From an uncultured Myxococcales bacterium (GTDB taxonomy: Bacteria > Myxococcota_A > UBA9042 > CAIXZC01): a stretch of 64,000 nucleotides of DNA. Below are positions 17,580 to 26,162 of this stretch, piece by piece. The stretch covers positions 1-64,000 of the forward strand of contig CAITUV010000029.1 in NCBI GenBank assembly GCA_903895725.1, written 5' to 3'. The notes under the pieces were generated by a model that saw only the letters and a program-made list of their open reading frames with translations, had not been told where the DNA came from and searched no databases. The position numbers and the translations under genes were made by a program. Position 1 is the first letter of the stretch. The number at the start of each line of letters is the position of its first letter.

Positions 17580-20500
17580 TCAGTACTTGATCACGACCAT
17601 GCCGTCGCCGGACCGGACGCCGCCCTGGGTGTCACCGCCGGACACTCCGCCCACGTACGAGGATCCGCCGCCGCCGCCTCCGCCACCGCAGTTGTGGTGT
17701 CCGCCGCCGCCTCCGCCGTACCAGCCGCCGCCCCCGCCTCCTCCGGCACCGCACGAGTCGTTGTCCCCTTCGCCGCCCCCGTCACCTCCCTGCCCAAAGG
17801 TGCCTGCGCTGGACGGGTTTCCCCCCACGTCGGTCCCCTTGGCACCACCGTTCGACTGGGTCCCGCCTCCTCCGCCTCCGGCCGGAGGAGGGTTTCCGTT
17901 GCTGGCCTGTCCCGCTCCGCCGGTAAGGCCTCCCCCGGCACCTCCCTCGGCCTGCTGCCAACCACCGTACCCGAGGCTGTAGGGGGCGTGGGCACCGGCT
18001 CCGCCGGCCACGATCTTGCGGTCGGCAAGTCCGGTTCCCCCATAGCGGACGTCCGAGGCCCCGCCCCCCCGCCCGTTCGGGTAGCCGCCGTTGACCTTTC
18101 CGCCTCCGTTCCAGCCACCGCTGTCGCCACTTCCCCCGACGTAGACATATACGGTGGTGCCGGGGGTGACGGTGAGCTTGCCCGTGGCCTTGCCCCCGAG
18201 CGGACCGGGTGCAGGGGGTGAGTTGGCATTGCTGCCCCCTTGCGCCCCGTAGACCTCGAGGTCAATCGACGTGACGCACGACGGCACGGTCCAGGTCTGA
18301 GCCCCGCCGGTGTAGCTGAATGTGACCGTTCCATGCTGGCAAAGGGAATCGCACTTGCCCGCGATGCATTCCTTGCCCGGTCCGCATGGCGTGTGGTCCG
18401 CGACCGGAGTGGACACGCAGCCCTTGCCCGCGTCGCAGGAATCGGAGGTGCAGTCATTGGCGTCGTTGCAGACCACGGCCTGACCGGGCTTGCACTTGCT
18501 GTCTGCACACACGTCACCCGAAGTGCAGGCGTTGGCGTCGTCGCAGGCTGCGGTGTTCGCCTTGTACACGCACCCGTCGACCGGGTGGCAGGAATCATCC
18601 GTGCACCCGTTGTTGTCGTTGCAGGTCACCGGGGTCCCGCCGCCGCAGACCCCGCCGGAACAGAACTCGCTGCTGGTGCATGCGTTCGAGTCATCGCACG
18701 GTGACTTGTTGTTCGCGTGCAGGCACCCCTTGGCCGGATCGCAGGAGTCGTCGGTGCACAGGTTGCCGTCGGAGCAATCCACGGGGATACCGGGCTGGCA
18801 CTTCCCGGTCCCGCACGCATCGTCCTTGGTACAGGCGTTGCCGTCGTCGCAGGCAACCTTGTTGGGTAGGAACGAGCACCCGGTCTTGGGGGCGCACGAG
18901 TCGTCCGTGCAGGGGTTGCCATCGGAGCAGGTGAGCTTGCCGCTCGAGATGCACTGGCCCAGGTGGCAGTGGTCGCCGGTCGTGCACACGTCGGCATCAT
19001 CGCACGGTGCCTGGTTCAGCTTGTGTACGCAGCCGCTCTTCGGATCGCACCAGTCGGTGGTGCAGACATCCGCATCGTCGCACAGCAGGGGATCCCCGCC
19101 GACACACTTGCCCTGGATGCAGGAGTCCCCCGAGGTGCAGGCATTCCCATCGTCGCAGGCAGCGGCCGACGCCTGGTGAATACAGAGGCCGGAGTCGCCG
19201 CACGAGTCCGCAGTGCATGGATTGCCGTCATCGCAGTCGGCAGCCGGGCCGGGCTGGCACTGCCCGTTCTTGCACTGGTCGCCCACGGTGCACGGGTTCC
19301 CGTCGCTGCAAGGGCCGAGCAAGGCCTCGTGCGTGCATCCGCCCTTCGGGTCGCAGCCGTCCTTGGTGCAGGGGTTCGCATCGTCGCACTCGGCAAGGCC
19401 CGCGGACACGCACTTGCCCTGGCTGCACTGCTCGGACAGGGTACAGGCGTTTCCGTCATCGCAGGCCAGGGAATTGGCCTTGTGGAGGCACCCCGTCTTG
19501 CCGTCGCAGGAGTCGTCGGTGCATCCGTTCCCATCGTCGCAGCTGAGGCTCCCGAGACCCGCACATTCGCCTTGCACACACTGGTCGCCGAGGGTGCAGG
19601 CGTTGGAATCGCTGCACGCCAGCCCCTCGTGGTCCGGGGCCACGCCGCACTTACCGGTCAGCGGATCGCACGATGGCTTGCTGCAGTAAGGATCACTTCC
19701 GGCAGGCAGGTCGCACTCGACCGTCGTGCCCGGCTTGATGACGCACTTGTAGGGGAATGCCGTCTCGTCGCAATGCAGGATTCCGTTGCAGACGTCGCCG
19801 TCCTCGAGCGCCTTGCAGTCATCGTCCGACTGGCAGTCGCACGCAACGGCCACCCCCTTGCACTTCCCCTCCAGGCATTCGTCGGCCACGGTGCACGGAT
19901 CCCCGTCGTCGCAGTCCACGGTGTTGAACGCGTACTTGCAGCCCCCCAGGCCGTTGCAGGTATCGTCGGTGCACGGGTTGCCGTCGTCGCACCCGATCGG
20001 CGTCCCCACGCATCCCCCCTGAGAGCAGTGGTCGCCCACCGTGCACGCGTCCCCGTCCTTGCACTCGCCCGCGTCGAGCGACTCGTACGCACACCCGAGC
20101 TCGCCCTGGCACAGATCCTTGGTGCACTCGTTGCCGTCGTCGCAGACGCCGATGAACTCCTCGCCGGTGAGCTCCCCTTCGTCCACGTCGCCGTCGCAGT
20201 CGTCGTCCAGACCGTTGCAGTTCTCGGCCGTAGGCGAGGCCGCGCTGCACAGGGAAAGCCCCTGATCGGTGCAGACCCTTTTCCCGCTGCACTGGCCGAA
20301 CTCGTTGCTCACCGCACAGGGCGTCGACAAGCCGGCAGCAGATGACTTGGCCGTGCACGGGCACACGCCGGTCTCCGCCACGCACTGGAGCATGGTGGCA
20401 CCATCCACGGTCAGCGACTCCTTGCACTGGAATCCCCAGGGGCAGTCGCCGCTGTTGTCGCAAGTCCCGCCGCAGAAGCTGCCCTCGGCCCCGTACGAGA

Positions 20501-20993
20501 CGCAGGCGTTCTCCGCGCCGCCCGGGCTCTTGCAATCCGCAGCGGTCGCACACGGCTTGCACAGGTTCGCGAAGTCGGAGATGCACACGTAGACCGGGTC
20601 GGCCCCGGTCCCGGCCAGCATTCGGCAGGTCCATCCCTGAGGGCACTCCTCGGTGCAGGTGACGGTGCAGACGCCATCGCCCATGTGCTCGACGCACCAG
20701 CCCGACACGCAGGTCGTGTTCTCCTGGCACTTGTCCAGGAAGCACCCCTCGCCCGGATCGCAGGCCCGCTCGACGATCTCGGCGTCCGGGGTTGGAGGAA
20801 GCTCGAAAGGCACGTCCACCCCGACGTCGGGAGGGACCACGTCCGGTGCGATCTCGTCCGCAGCCGCGTCTTCATGCCCCATGACCTCCTGGCTGACATC
20901 CGGAACCTGCACCACCGAGCCTCCGGAGCTGCACGCCGTCGCCACCAGGAATCCCACCGCAATCAGGACCGCCGCACCGAGACTCGCTTTCAT
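17580..20993 (-). CDS. Giant Cys-rich lipoprotein with ALK/LTK-like glycine-rich C-terminus
   Basis: A 1137-residue lipoprotein. The ATG at 20993 has GGAGG eight bases upstream and the signal ends VATAC. The head closely resembles that of the endostatin-tipped lipoprotein ('SGWCVEHMGDGVCTVTCTEE', a CNGLDDDCDGDVDEG motif), followed by CDDGNxCT units. Residues about 888-1137 change character: 'FSYTGGAQTWTVPSCVTSID', VYGAQGG, then long Gly runs with GGGASDVRYGG and IVAGGAGAH, ending VVIKY. This matches the glycine-rich domain known from the animal receptors ALK and LTK and from bacterial secreted proteins. It has its own promoter. A surface-binding or adhesive role is inferred. Confidence 0.85.
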   Translation of the reverse strand: MKASLGAAVLIAVGFLVATACSSGGSVVQVPDVSQEVMGHEDAAADEIAPDVVPPDVGVDVPFELPPTPDAEIVERACDPGEGCFLDKCQENTTCVSGWCVEHMGDGVCTVTCTEECPQGWTCRMLAGTGADPVYVCISDFANLCKPCATAADCKSPGGAENACVSYGAEGSFCGGTCDNSGDCPWGFQCKESLTVDGATMLQCVAETGVCPCTAKSSAAGLSTPCAVSNEFGQCSGKRVCTDQGLSLCSAASPTAENCNGLDDDCDGDVDEGELTGEEFIGVCDDGNECTKDLCQGELGCAYESLDAGECKDGDACTVGDHCSQGGCVGTPIGCDDGNPCTDDTCNGLGGCKYAFNTVDCDDGDPCTVADECLEGKCKGVAVACDCQSDDDCKALEDGDVCNGILHCDETAFPYKCVIKPGTTVECDLPAGSDPYCSKPSCDPLTGKCGVAPDHEGLACSDSNACTLGDQCVQGECAGLGSLSCDDGNGCTDDSCDGKTGCLHKANSLACDDGNACTLSEQCSQGKCVSAGLAECDDANPCTKDGCDPKGGCTHEALLGPCSDGNPCTVGDQCKNGQCQPGPAADCDDGNPCTADSCGDSGLCIHQASAAACDDGNACTSGDSCIQGKCVGGDPLLCDDADVCTTDWCDPKSGCVHKLNQAPCDDADVCTTGDHCHLGQCISSGKLTCSDGNPCTDDSCAPKTGCSFLPNKVACDDGNACTKDDACGTGKCQPGIPVDCSDGNLCTDDSCDPAKGCLHANNKSPCDDSNACTSSEFCSGGVCGGGTPVTCNDNNGCTDDSCHPVDGCVYKANTAACDDANACTSGDVCADSKCKPGQAVVCNDANDCTSDSCDAGKGCVSTPVADHTPCGPGKECIAGKCDSLCQHGTVTFSYTGGAQTWTVPSCVTSIDLEVYGAQGGSNANSPPAPGPLGGKATGKLTVTPGTTVYVYVGGSGDSGGWNGGGKVNGGYPNGRGGGASDVRYGGTGLADRKIVAGGAGAHAPYSLGYGGWQQAEGGAGGGLTGGAGQASNGNPPPAGGGGGGTQSNGGAKGTDVGGNPSSAGTFGQGGDGGGEGDNDSCGAGGGGGGGWYGGGGGGHHNCGGGGGGGGSSYVGGVSGGDTQGGVRSGDGMVVIKY

Positions 20994-21054
20994 CCGGCTC
21001 TCCTCCGCTGTCGCCCCGGTCTCCAGGACCGGACGGGGGCCACTTCGAGGTCCG

Positions 21055-21084
21055 AGCATACCAGAGGAATCGCTTTCCGGCCAA
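21055..21084 (-). promoter_or_regulatory. Promoter with TTGGCC / TATGCT, shared with a paralogue
   Basis: On the minus strand TTGGCC (21079-21084) and TATGCT (21055-21060) are 18 bp apart, about 60 bp upstream of the ATG at 20993. The extended form CTTGGCC-N18-TATGCTCGGAC nearly repeats before the lipoprotein gene at 51457-54522. Confidence 0.5.
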
Positions 21085-21257
21085 GGTTCGCTGGCTCAAC
21101 TGGTTCCGGGGCTCACGGGGCTTGCCGACTCGAATCGTTTGCCGGCTCCCATGGCTTGGCGGCCCGCCCGTCGGTTGACGGTCGATGGATGCCGGCTGGA
21201 GGGGAGAAGAAGGAGTCGTCAGGACAGGAAGGGAATCAGGAAGGGAAGAAGATCAGG

Positions 21258-22475
21258 CTACAGGTTGTTGATCGTGTCGCAGAGGGTGTGCGCGGTCTCG
21301 TAGTCGCCGGCCATGTAGGCATCGTTGGCTGCCAGGTAGAATTCCCAGAACCAGCCGTCGCCCACGCCGTCGGCATCCAGGTCGAGCTCGGTGAACCATG
21401 CGAGCTGGCCGTCGGCCATGTTGAGCATCGTGGCGAAGCACTGCTGAATCGCCCGCTGCTTCATGGTGGCCTTCTTGAGCCACAGCAGGTCATAGCCCTG
21501 CTGGAGCGAAGTCACGGTCACGTCGAACACCGAGAGGGGCAGGTAGGAGAGCAGCACGTCAGCCGGGACCTGGGCCTTGCCCTTGGCACCGGTGGCAACG
21601 TTGAACTGGTGCTTCCAGAAGCCGATGGTGAGCGGGTCGCCCATGGGGGTCGGCTCGAAGGTTCCGGTCGCATCGAGGGAGCACGGCTCGCCGTAGGCCA
21701 GCGACTGGAGCGTCTGGGAAACAGTTCCCTGGGGAATGAGGCGGGTGATCCAGCGACCTTCGGTCTGCGCCGAGAACGCACCGGGGATTGCACCGCCGCC
21801 GACTTCATAGACATCGGTCAGCCTGCCATCCACACCGGTCAGACCACCGCCGAAGAGGATGCCGTCCGCATACAGCTCGATCTCCTGGCCGGCAACGGGG
21901 AGCCCCTGCTCGACGAGAGCTGCCGTCACCACGAGCTGGCCGTACATGTTGGCAGCCACGTCCAGCGAGAGCTGGGCGTCTGCACTGCAGGTCAGGTGGC
22001 AGGTGGGGTCCGCATTATTAATAAGGTTCTGCGCGCCAGCATTGTAGGTGGCGTTGCTGGTGGTCACGGTCTTGTCCGGGTAGGTCAGCTTCCAGATGGC
22101 GAGCTGCAGGTAGGCGCCCAGGGTGTTGTCCGCGGACGTCCATACCTTGCCCTGGAAATCCTCCATGATATCCGCCATCCGGCACCAGTTCTCGGTACGG
22201 GGAGCGGGCTGAGCTAGCGCCGTGTAGGTGGTCGTGGCGATGTAGTGGTAGAGGTCCACGCAAAAACCGACGACCTTCTGGCCCGCGACCGTCAGGCTCA
22301 TGGGAGCCACGTAGATGTAGTTGTTGGGAAGCGGGCTCGCTCCGTTGACATAAATCTGGGCCGTCCCGGACGTCAGGACTCCGTTGTACTTGACCGTCAC
22401 GAGCTCGTCGGCCATGGCGATCGTCGCAGCCAGCACCATCCCCGTCATCAGCACTGCCGCAAGTACCTTTCTCAT
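21258..22475 (-). CDS. Secreted protein of unknown function
   Basis: A 405-residue protein with signal peptide MRKVLAAVLMTGMVLAATIA. The N-terminal half is beta-rich, with a lone Cys in 'KVVGFCVDLYHYI' and later AYLQLAIWKL, a layout seen in some thioester-type and PEP-CTERM surface proteins. No PEP-CTERM or LPXTG anchor is present. The C-terminal part contains LTIGFWKHQF and an Asp-rich stretch, 'ELDLDADGVGDGWFWEF', that could bind calcium. The ATG at 22475 has AAGGGGGAG upstream; a longer frame to 22739 crosses the regulatory region. Free secretion is inferred. Confidence 0.7.
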   Translation of the reverse strand: MRKVLAAVLMTGMVLAATIAMADELVTVKYNGVLTSGTAQIYVNGASPLPNNYIYVAPMSLTVAGQKVVGFCVDLYHYIATTTYTALAQPAPRTENWCRMADIMEDFQGKVWTSADNTLGAYLQLAIWKLTYPDKTVTTSNATYNAGAQNLINNADPTCHLTCSADAQLSLDVAANMYGQLVVTAALVEQGLPVAGQEIELYADGILFGGGLTGVDGRLTDVYEVGGGAIPGAFSAQTEGRWITRLIPQGTVSQTLQSLAYGEPCSLDATGTFEPTPMGDPLTIGFWKHQFNVATGAKGKAQVPADVLLSYLPLSVFDVTVTSLQQGYDLLWLKKATMKQRAIQQCFATMLNMADGQLAWFTELDLDADGVGDGWFWEFYLAANDAYMAGDYETAHTLCDTINNL

Positions 22476-22807
22476 CGTGTTCTCCCCCTTGTTGGTTTGC
22501 CCCGGAAACTCAATCGGGAGCTCCTGCTCTCCGACTTTGACACCCCCATCCTTGGGGGCCAGGCGGGGGCCTCGCAATGCACATTCAAGCGGGCGGAAAA
22601 AAATCGTACAGAAACTATGTGACATGCTGTCACAGTAAATCGCATTCCGCGCACCAGGCCTGGCACACCCCCCCCCGACCGCCGCTGCGTAACCACTTGT
22701 TATTGCTTCGCTTTCTTTGGAATCCATCGGACGGGCCAATCAGTCCCGATTCATTTGCCTCGAGGGCGATCCGGAGCCCTGTGGAGAGGCTTGTTCGTAC
22801 CCCGAAT
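22476..22807. other. 332-bp regulatory gap
   Basis: This gap lies between the pilT end and the secreted-protein start, both on the minus strand. It is the least GC-rich stretch nearby, holding an A-run and a perfect palindrome. A C5/G5 hairpin surrounds ATCCTT near 22543-22558. No gene is seen. Confidence 0.6.
22618..22634. promoter_or_regulatory. Operator-like palindrome TGTGACA-TGC-TGTCACA
   Basis: This is a perfect 7-bp inverted repeat with a 3-bp centre, 143 bp upstream of the secreted-protein ATG at 22475. The half-sites TGTGA/TCACA resemble those of CRP/FNR-type regulators, but with a 7-bp rather than 6-bp core. It overlaps a weak promoter region (TACGAT downstream on the minus strand). 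Confidence 0.5.
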
Positions 22808-23878
22808 CTAGAGGCCGCTTCCCCCCCTCCTGTCGAGCTGGGACGGGTTTTCCAGGTGGTCTCGGGCCGTGTCGTACGAGATGATGCCTGCATGGTAGAG
22901 CTTGAGGACGCTCGAGTCCATGGTGCACATGCCGAGGTCCGCGTTGGACTGCATGGTGCTGGCAAGCTGCTGCGTCCGGTTGTCCCGGATGATGTTGCGG
23001 ACCGCCGGGCAATTTACCAGCATCTCGCAGGCAAGCACGCGCCCCTTTCCATCGACTCTCGGGAGCAGCCGCTGGGACAGGATGGCGTCGAGCGACGCAG
23101 CCAGCTGGACGCGCACCTGGTTCTGCTGGTGCGGCGGGAAGACATCCACGATCCGGTCCACGGTCTGCGCCGCATTGTTGGTGTGGAGAGTGGCCAGCAC
23201 GAGGTGACCCGTCTCCGCCGCTGTGAGCGCGGTCTGGATGGTATCCAGGCTGCGCATCTCCCCCACCACAATCACGTCCGGATCCTGTCGCAGCACGTGG
23301 ATGAGCGCCGTCGCGAATGCCGGGGTGTCATCGTGGACTTCCTGCTGGACAATCACGCTGCGCTTCGGGCGATGCACGAACTCGATGGGGTCCTCGATGG
23401 TGATGATCTTGCACGATCGCTCCCGGTTGACGAAATCCACCATGGCATTGAGCGTGGTGGTCTTCCCGGCTCCCGTGGGGCCGGTCACCAGGACGAGACC
23501 CGCGGGGGACCGGGTCAGCGACTCGAGCACAGGGGGGGCGCCCAGATCCTCGAGCCGCGGTGGCTCGATGGCTGCCAGGCGGATGGCAGCGCCCAGCTGT
23601 CCCATGGAGTAGAATGCCTCTACACGAACCCGCCCGACCCCCGGAAACATGAGGGCAAACCCCAGGTGACGCTCCTTCTGGAGCTCCTCCCACTGACGGG
23701 GGTTGAGCAGACTCCGGGTCAGCGAGGCGGAATCGGTGCCGACTCCCGCGATTCCTCCGATCTCCTGAGGCACGATGCGGCCGTCAATCCGGAGCACGGG
23801 CGGCAGTCCCGGAATCAGGTGGATGTCCGATGCTCCCTTCTCGCGGGCCCTCGACAGCAGCGACTCGATGATGGACAT
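22808..23878 (-). CDS. pilT: PilT-like twitching-motility ATPase
   Basis: A 356-residue hexameric secretion ATPase of the PilT/PilU class, which powers type IV pilus retraction at the cytoplasmic membrane. Residues 1-100 form the N-terminal PAS-like domain (SDIHLIPGLPPVLRIDG). Walker A is GPTGAGKT at 133-140, and the Walker B region reads 'DPDVIVVGEMRSLDT'. The His box 'GHLVLATLHTNNAAQTVDRI' is intact. The ATG at 23878 has GGAGG eight bases upstream. It is 45 bp downstream of the S26-like gene and may be the last gene of the Ycf46 operon. No pilin genes are nearby. The ATPase call is secure; PilT versus PilU is not. Confidence 0.9.
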   Translation of the reverse strand: MSIIESLLSRAREKGASDIHLIPGLPPVLRIDGRIVPQEIGGIAGVGTDSASLTRSLLNPRQWEELQKERHLGFALMFPGVGRVRVEAFYSMGQLGAAIRLAAIEPPRLEDLGAPPVLESLTRSPAGLVLVTGPTGAGKTTTLNAMVDFVNRERSCKIITIEDPIEFVHRPKRSVIVQQEVHDDTPAFATALIHVLRQDPDVIVVGEMRSLDTIQTALTAAETGHLVLATLHTNNAAQTVDRIVDVFPPHQQNQVRVQLAASLDAILSQRLLPRVDGKGRVLACEMLVNCPAVRNIIRDNRTQQLASTMQSNADLGMCTMDSSVLKLYHAGIISYDTARDHLENPSQLDRRGGSGL

Positions 23879-23923
23879 GGACAGAACCTCCGTTTCGGCC
23901 GGCCCCCGCCTCGGCCTGATACC

Positions 23924-24994
23924 CTACCTGGCGTTCCGGCCGGCCCCCTGTGCGTGGGGAGCCTCCGGCAGCTTACCGGTGACCGGCACGGGAACCTCGC
24001 CGGCAAACGAATACCAGATATCCCCCTCCGGGACCAGCGCAGCGGGCAGGACCGTGTTCCGGAACGTGATCGGGTTGCGGGATTCGTAGCCCACGGCGAC
24101 CGGAAGCACGAAGTAACTGTCTGCCGGAACATCCACTTCGAACTCGGGCGGATTGCCGCCGAACGACAGGGGGCGCAGCGACGCATCCTGCCGCTCCCCG
24201 TTCCGATACAGGGCCTCCTCCTTCCATTCGAGATGATCACCCGGCAGCCCCAGCACCCGATCGACGGTCAGGGTCCGGGTCATCACCACCTCCCCGAGAT
24301 CCGGAGGGCGAAGGTCGAACGCGTGCCGGCGGAACTCCAGGAGCGTGCCCGACTCGAACGGCCCGTGGTCCCGCTCCAGGGTCACGTAGAACGTCGGCCA
24401 GAGCCGGTTGGCCCTCTGCATGGCCAGGTCCTGCAGCGGCCACAGGAGGAGCAGCAGCACCATCATGACCACGAACCGGAGCCACCGGGTACCCTCGACC
24501 CGCACCGACCCGACCAGGAAGATCGAGGCCACGGCCAACGCAGAATACAGGGACATGGCCCAGACGGCCGGAGGAGTCCCGTAGAATCGGGCCGCAACGA
24601 GGAAGCTGACAACCCCGAGCGGCATCAGGATCGCAGCCCCCAGAAACCGCCTGACGTACAGATGCCCCAGCCCGGGAACCAGCGACAGGAGCGCTGCAAT
24701 GAGCGGTGACCCGACCAGGAGCGGGGCCATCGGATCCGGCTGGATCACCACGCGGGCGGTCCACAACGCCCTTCCCAGGGGACCTCGGCCCGCAGCCGGC
24801 CGATTCGAGCCGGCTCCCGCAACCAGGGCGGCAAGCGCCGAGAACGGGGACCACAGCCTGCGGCGGATCCGCTCTCCGGACCCCACGCGGCGTGGGAGGA
24901 AGCTCTCTTCTTGTGCGGCGAAGAGTCTCGCCCCGCAGCGGCCGCAACGCTCGGTCCCGGGGAGGTTGAAGAACCCACACGATGGGCAGGACAT
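23924..24994 (-). CDS. Zinc-ribbon membrane protein with signal-peptidase-like domain lacking catalytic residues
   Basis: A 356-residue protein. C3, C6, C17 and C20 form a zinc ribbon (MSCPSCGFFNLPGTERCGRC). Several membrane segments follow, in about residues 95-210 (LVGSPLIAALLSLVPGLGHL and later ones). The C-terminal 150 residues resemble signal peptidase I (S26): 'VDRVLGLPGDHLEW', LYRNGER and VPADSYFVLP match the fold's core. No SMxPT catalytic serine motif is visible, and the usual Lys before RVxGLPGD is Asp. It is therefore probably not a working peptidase. The ATG is 3 bp after the DUF2997 stop, so translation is likely coupled. Confidence 0.7.
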   Translation of the reverse strand: MSCPSCGFFNLPGTERCGRCGARLFAAQEESFLPRRVGSGERIRRRLWSPFSALAALVAGAGSNRPAAGRGPLGRALWTARVVIQPDPMAPLLVGSPLIAALLSLVPGLGHLYVRRFLGAAILMPLGVVSFLVAARFYGTPPAVWAMSLYSALAVASIFLVGSVRVEGTRWLRFVVMMVLLLLLWPLQDLAMQRANRLWPTFYVTLERDHGPFESGTLLEFRRHAFDLRPPDLGEVVMTRTLTVDRVLGLPGDHLEWKEEALYRNGERQDASLRPLSFGGNPPEFEVDVPADSYFVLPVAVGYESRNPITFRNTVLPAALVPEGDIWYSFAGEVPVPVTGKLPEAPHAQGAGRNAR

Positions 24995-24997
24995 GGA

Positions 24998-25210
24998 CTA
25001 CCGCCGCACCCACTGGTGCTGCTCGACCTCCCCTTCGTTTGCAGCCTCGGCCTCGTAGTACTCCGCCGTGGGGTTCGATTCCTTGACGCGCCCCAGGGCC
25101 TTTGCAAGCTGCCGGATGTAGTCCATGCACTTCTTCCCTTTGATCCCGTGAGTCACGACCTCGAGCTCGCCGTCCGGACGGATGACCACCTGAAGCTCTT
25201 CACCGCTCAT
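24998..25210 (-). CDS. DUF2997 small protein
   Basis: A 70-residue protein matching DUF2997: an N-terminal strand pair (ELQVVIRPDGELEVVTHGIK), a GKKCMDYIRQLAKALG helix with the family's single Cys, then a short acidic tail. The ATG at 25210 has AGGAGG five bases upstream. It sits 12 bp after the TPR gene and 3 bp before the S26-like gene. DUF2997 and DUF1257 genes are widely found together, including in cyanobacteria, where their role is unknown. Family call is good; function unknown. Confidence 0.8.
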   Translation of the reverse strand: MSGEELQVVIRPDGELEVVTHGIKGKKCMDYIRQLAKALGRVKESNPTAEYYEAEAANEGEVEQHQWVRR

Positions 25211-25222
25211 CGAGTCCTCCTC

Positions 25223-26002
25223 TCAACGCCGAACCAGACGCCGCCAGAGGGATGTCCACCAGGTGACCCCTCTCGATTCCTCGAGCCTCTCACGGTACCG
25301 CTTGACCCCCGGTGCCAGCCGAACCGCCTGCGAGAACGCCTGTTCCGCTTCATCCGCCATGCCCAGCTTCAGCCGGCACACCCCGACAAGATGCCACGGG
25401 GCCGCAAGCGCCGGCCGAAGCGTGACGGCCCGCTGGAGCTGCTCCAATGCCGCTCCGAACTTCTCCCATCGCAGGTACAGCGCTCCGGCCTCGAGCAGCC
25501 ACCGGACGTCGTCCTGCGCTACCTCCACGGCCTTGCGAAGACAACGGCCGGCACTCTCCTCCTTGTCGCGGCCCAGTGCCCAGGCCCTCGCCAGCCAGAC
25601 TGCCGGACTGTTTCCACTCATCTGGATGGCCCGATCCGACAAGGCCAGGGCCTCCGACAACTGCCCTTCGCCGGCCAGCGCAATGGCCTGCATGGCCAGA
25701 ATGGCACCGGACTTGGGCAGGTACTCGAGCGCTTTGCCCGCCCACATGGCGGCCTCGTGGAAGTCCTCCTGCCGCACGAGGCAACGCAGCTGCCCGACCC
25801 ACGCCTCTTCCAGATGAGGCAGGCTCGAAAGCGCCCGGGAGTAGAGTCGCAGCGCCCCATCCCAGTCGCCCGACAGCTCGAGGTCAAGGGCCCGTGTCAC
25901 GTACTCGGCCGGGTCGAACGTCCGCCCCCGGGGCTCCGGCGCTGCCTGAGGCCGTGTGCGCTCCATTTCCAGGTGGTCGAATCTGCTGTCCTTCCCGCTC
26001 AA
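25223..26002 (-). CDS. TPR-repeat protein
   Basis: A 259-residue soluble protein with no signal peptide. From about residue 30 it consists of helical TPR pairs (GDWDGALRLYSRALSSLPHL, then 'GMADEAEQAFSQAVRLAPGV'), five to six units in all, ending in a basic tail (WWTSLWRRLVRR). I placed the start at the TTG at 26002 because GGAGGAG lies just upstream; an ATG at 25966 is the alternative and lacks a good site. It lies in the Ycf46 operon between DUF1257 and DUF2997. Probably a protein-interaction scaffold for that operon. Confidence 0.8.
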   Translation of the reverse strand: MSGKDSRFDHLEMERTRPQAAPEPRGRTFDPAEYVTRALDLELSGDWDGALRLYSRALSSLPHLEEAWVGQLRCLVRQEDFHEAAMWAGKALEYLPKSGAILAMQAIALAGEGQLSEALALSDRAIQMSGNSPAVWLARAWALGRDKEESAGRCLRKAVEVAQDDVRWLLEAGALYLRWEKFGAALEQLQRAVTLRPALAAPWHLVGVCRLKLGMADEAEQAFSQAVRLAPGVKRYRERLEESRGVTWWTSLWRRLVRR

Positions 26003-26030
26003 CCGCTCCTCCCGGGCCCGTGCCCCGACT

Positions 26031-26117
26031 GCCCTACTGCATCGGCCGGCGCACCGATGGCCCTACTGCATCGGCCGGCGCACCGATGGCCCTACTGCAT
26101 CGGCCGGCGCACCGATG
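26031..26117. repeat. 29-bp tandem repeat, three perfect copies
   Basis: Three identical 29-bp units lie in the 160-bp gap between the DUF1257 and TPR genes. Each contains CATCGG-N8-CCGATG, a 6-bp stem. There are no spacers between units, so this is not a CRISPR array. The last unit runs directly into another 29-bp element that also occurs at 28485. Confidence 0.9.
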
Positions 26118-26145
26118 GCCCCTCCCGCGTGGTCGGGGCTGTGTG
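26117..26145. repeat. Dispersed 29-bp element, copy 1
   Basis: A 29-bp sequence beginning GGCCCCTCCCGCGTGGTC and ending in TGTG is found here and, with one mismatch, at 28485-28513. The CCCC...GGGG ends can pair around a GC-rich loop, as in REP-type elements. Confidence 0.8.
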
Positions 26146-26162
26146 GCCCCTGCCCGCGCTTC

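Noticed and set aside
21258..22475. PEP-CTERM protein
   Set aside because: The N-terminal part is reminiscent, but there is no C-terminal PEP motif, membrane helix or basic tail.
26031..26117. Three 29-bp repeats, as in a short CRISPR array
   Set aside because: The copies are directly adjacent with no spacers, and no cas genes are present.
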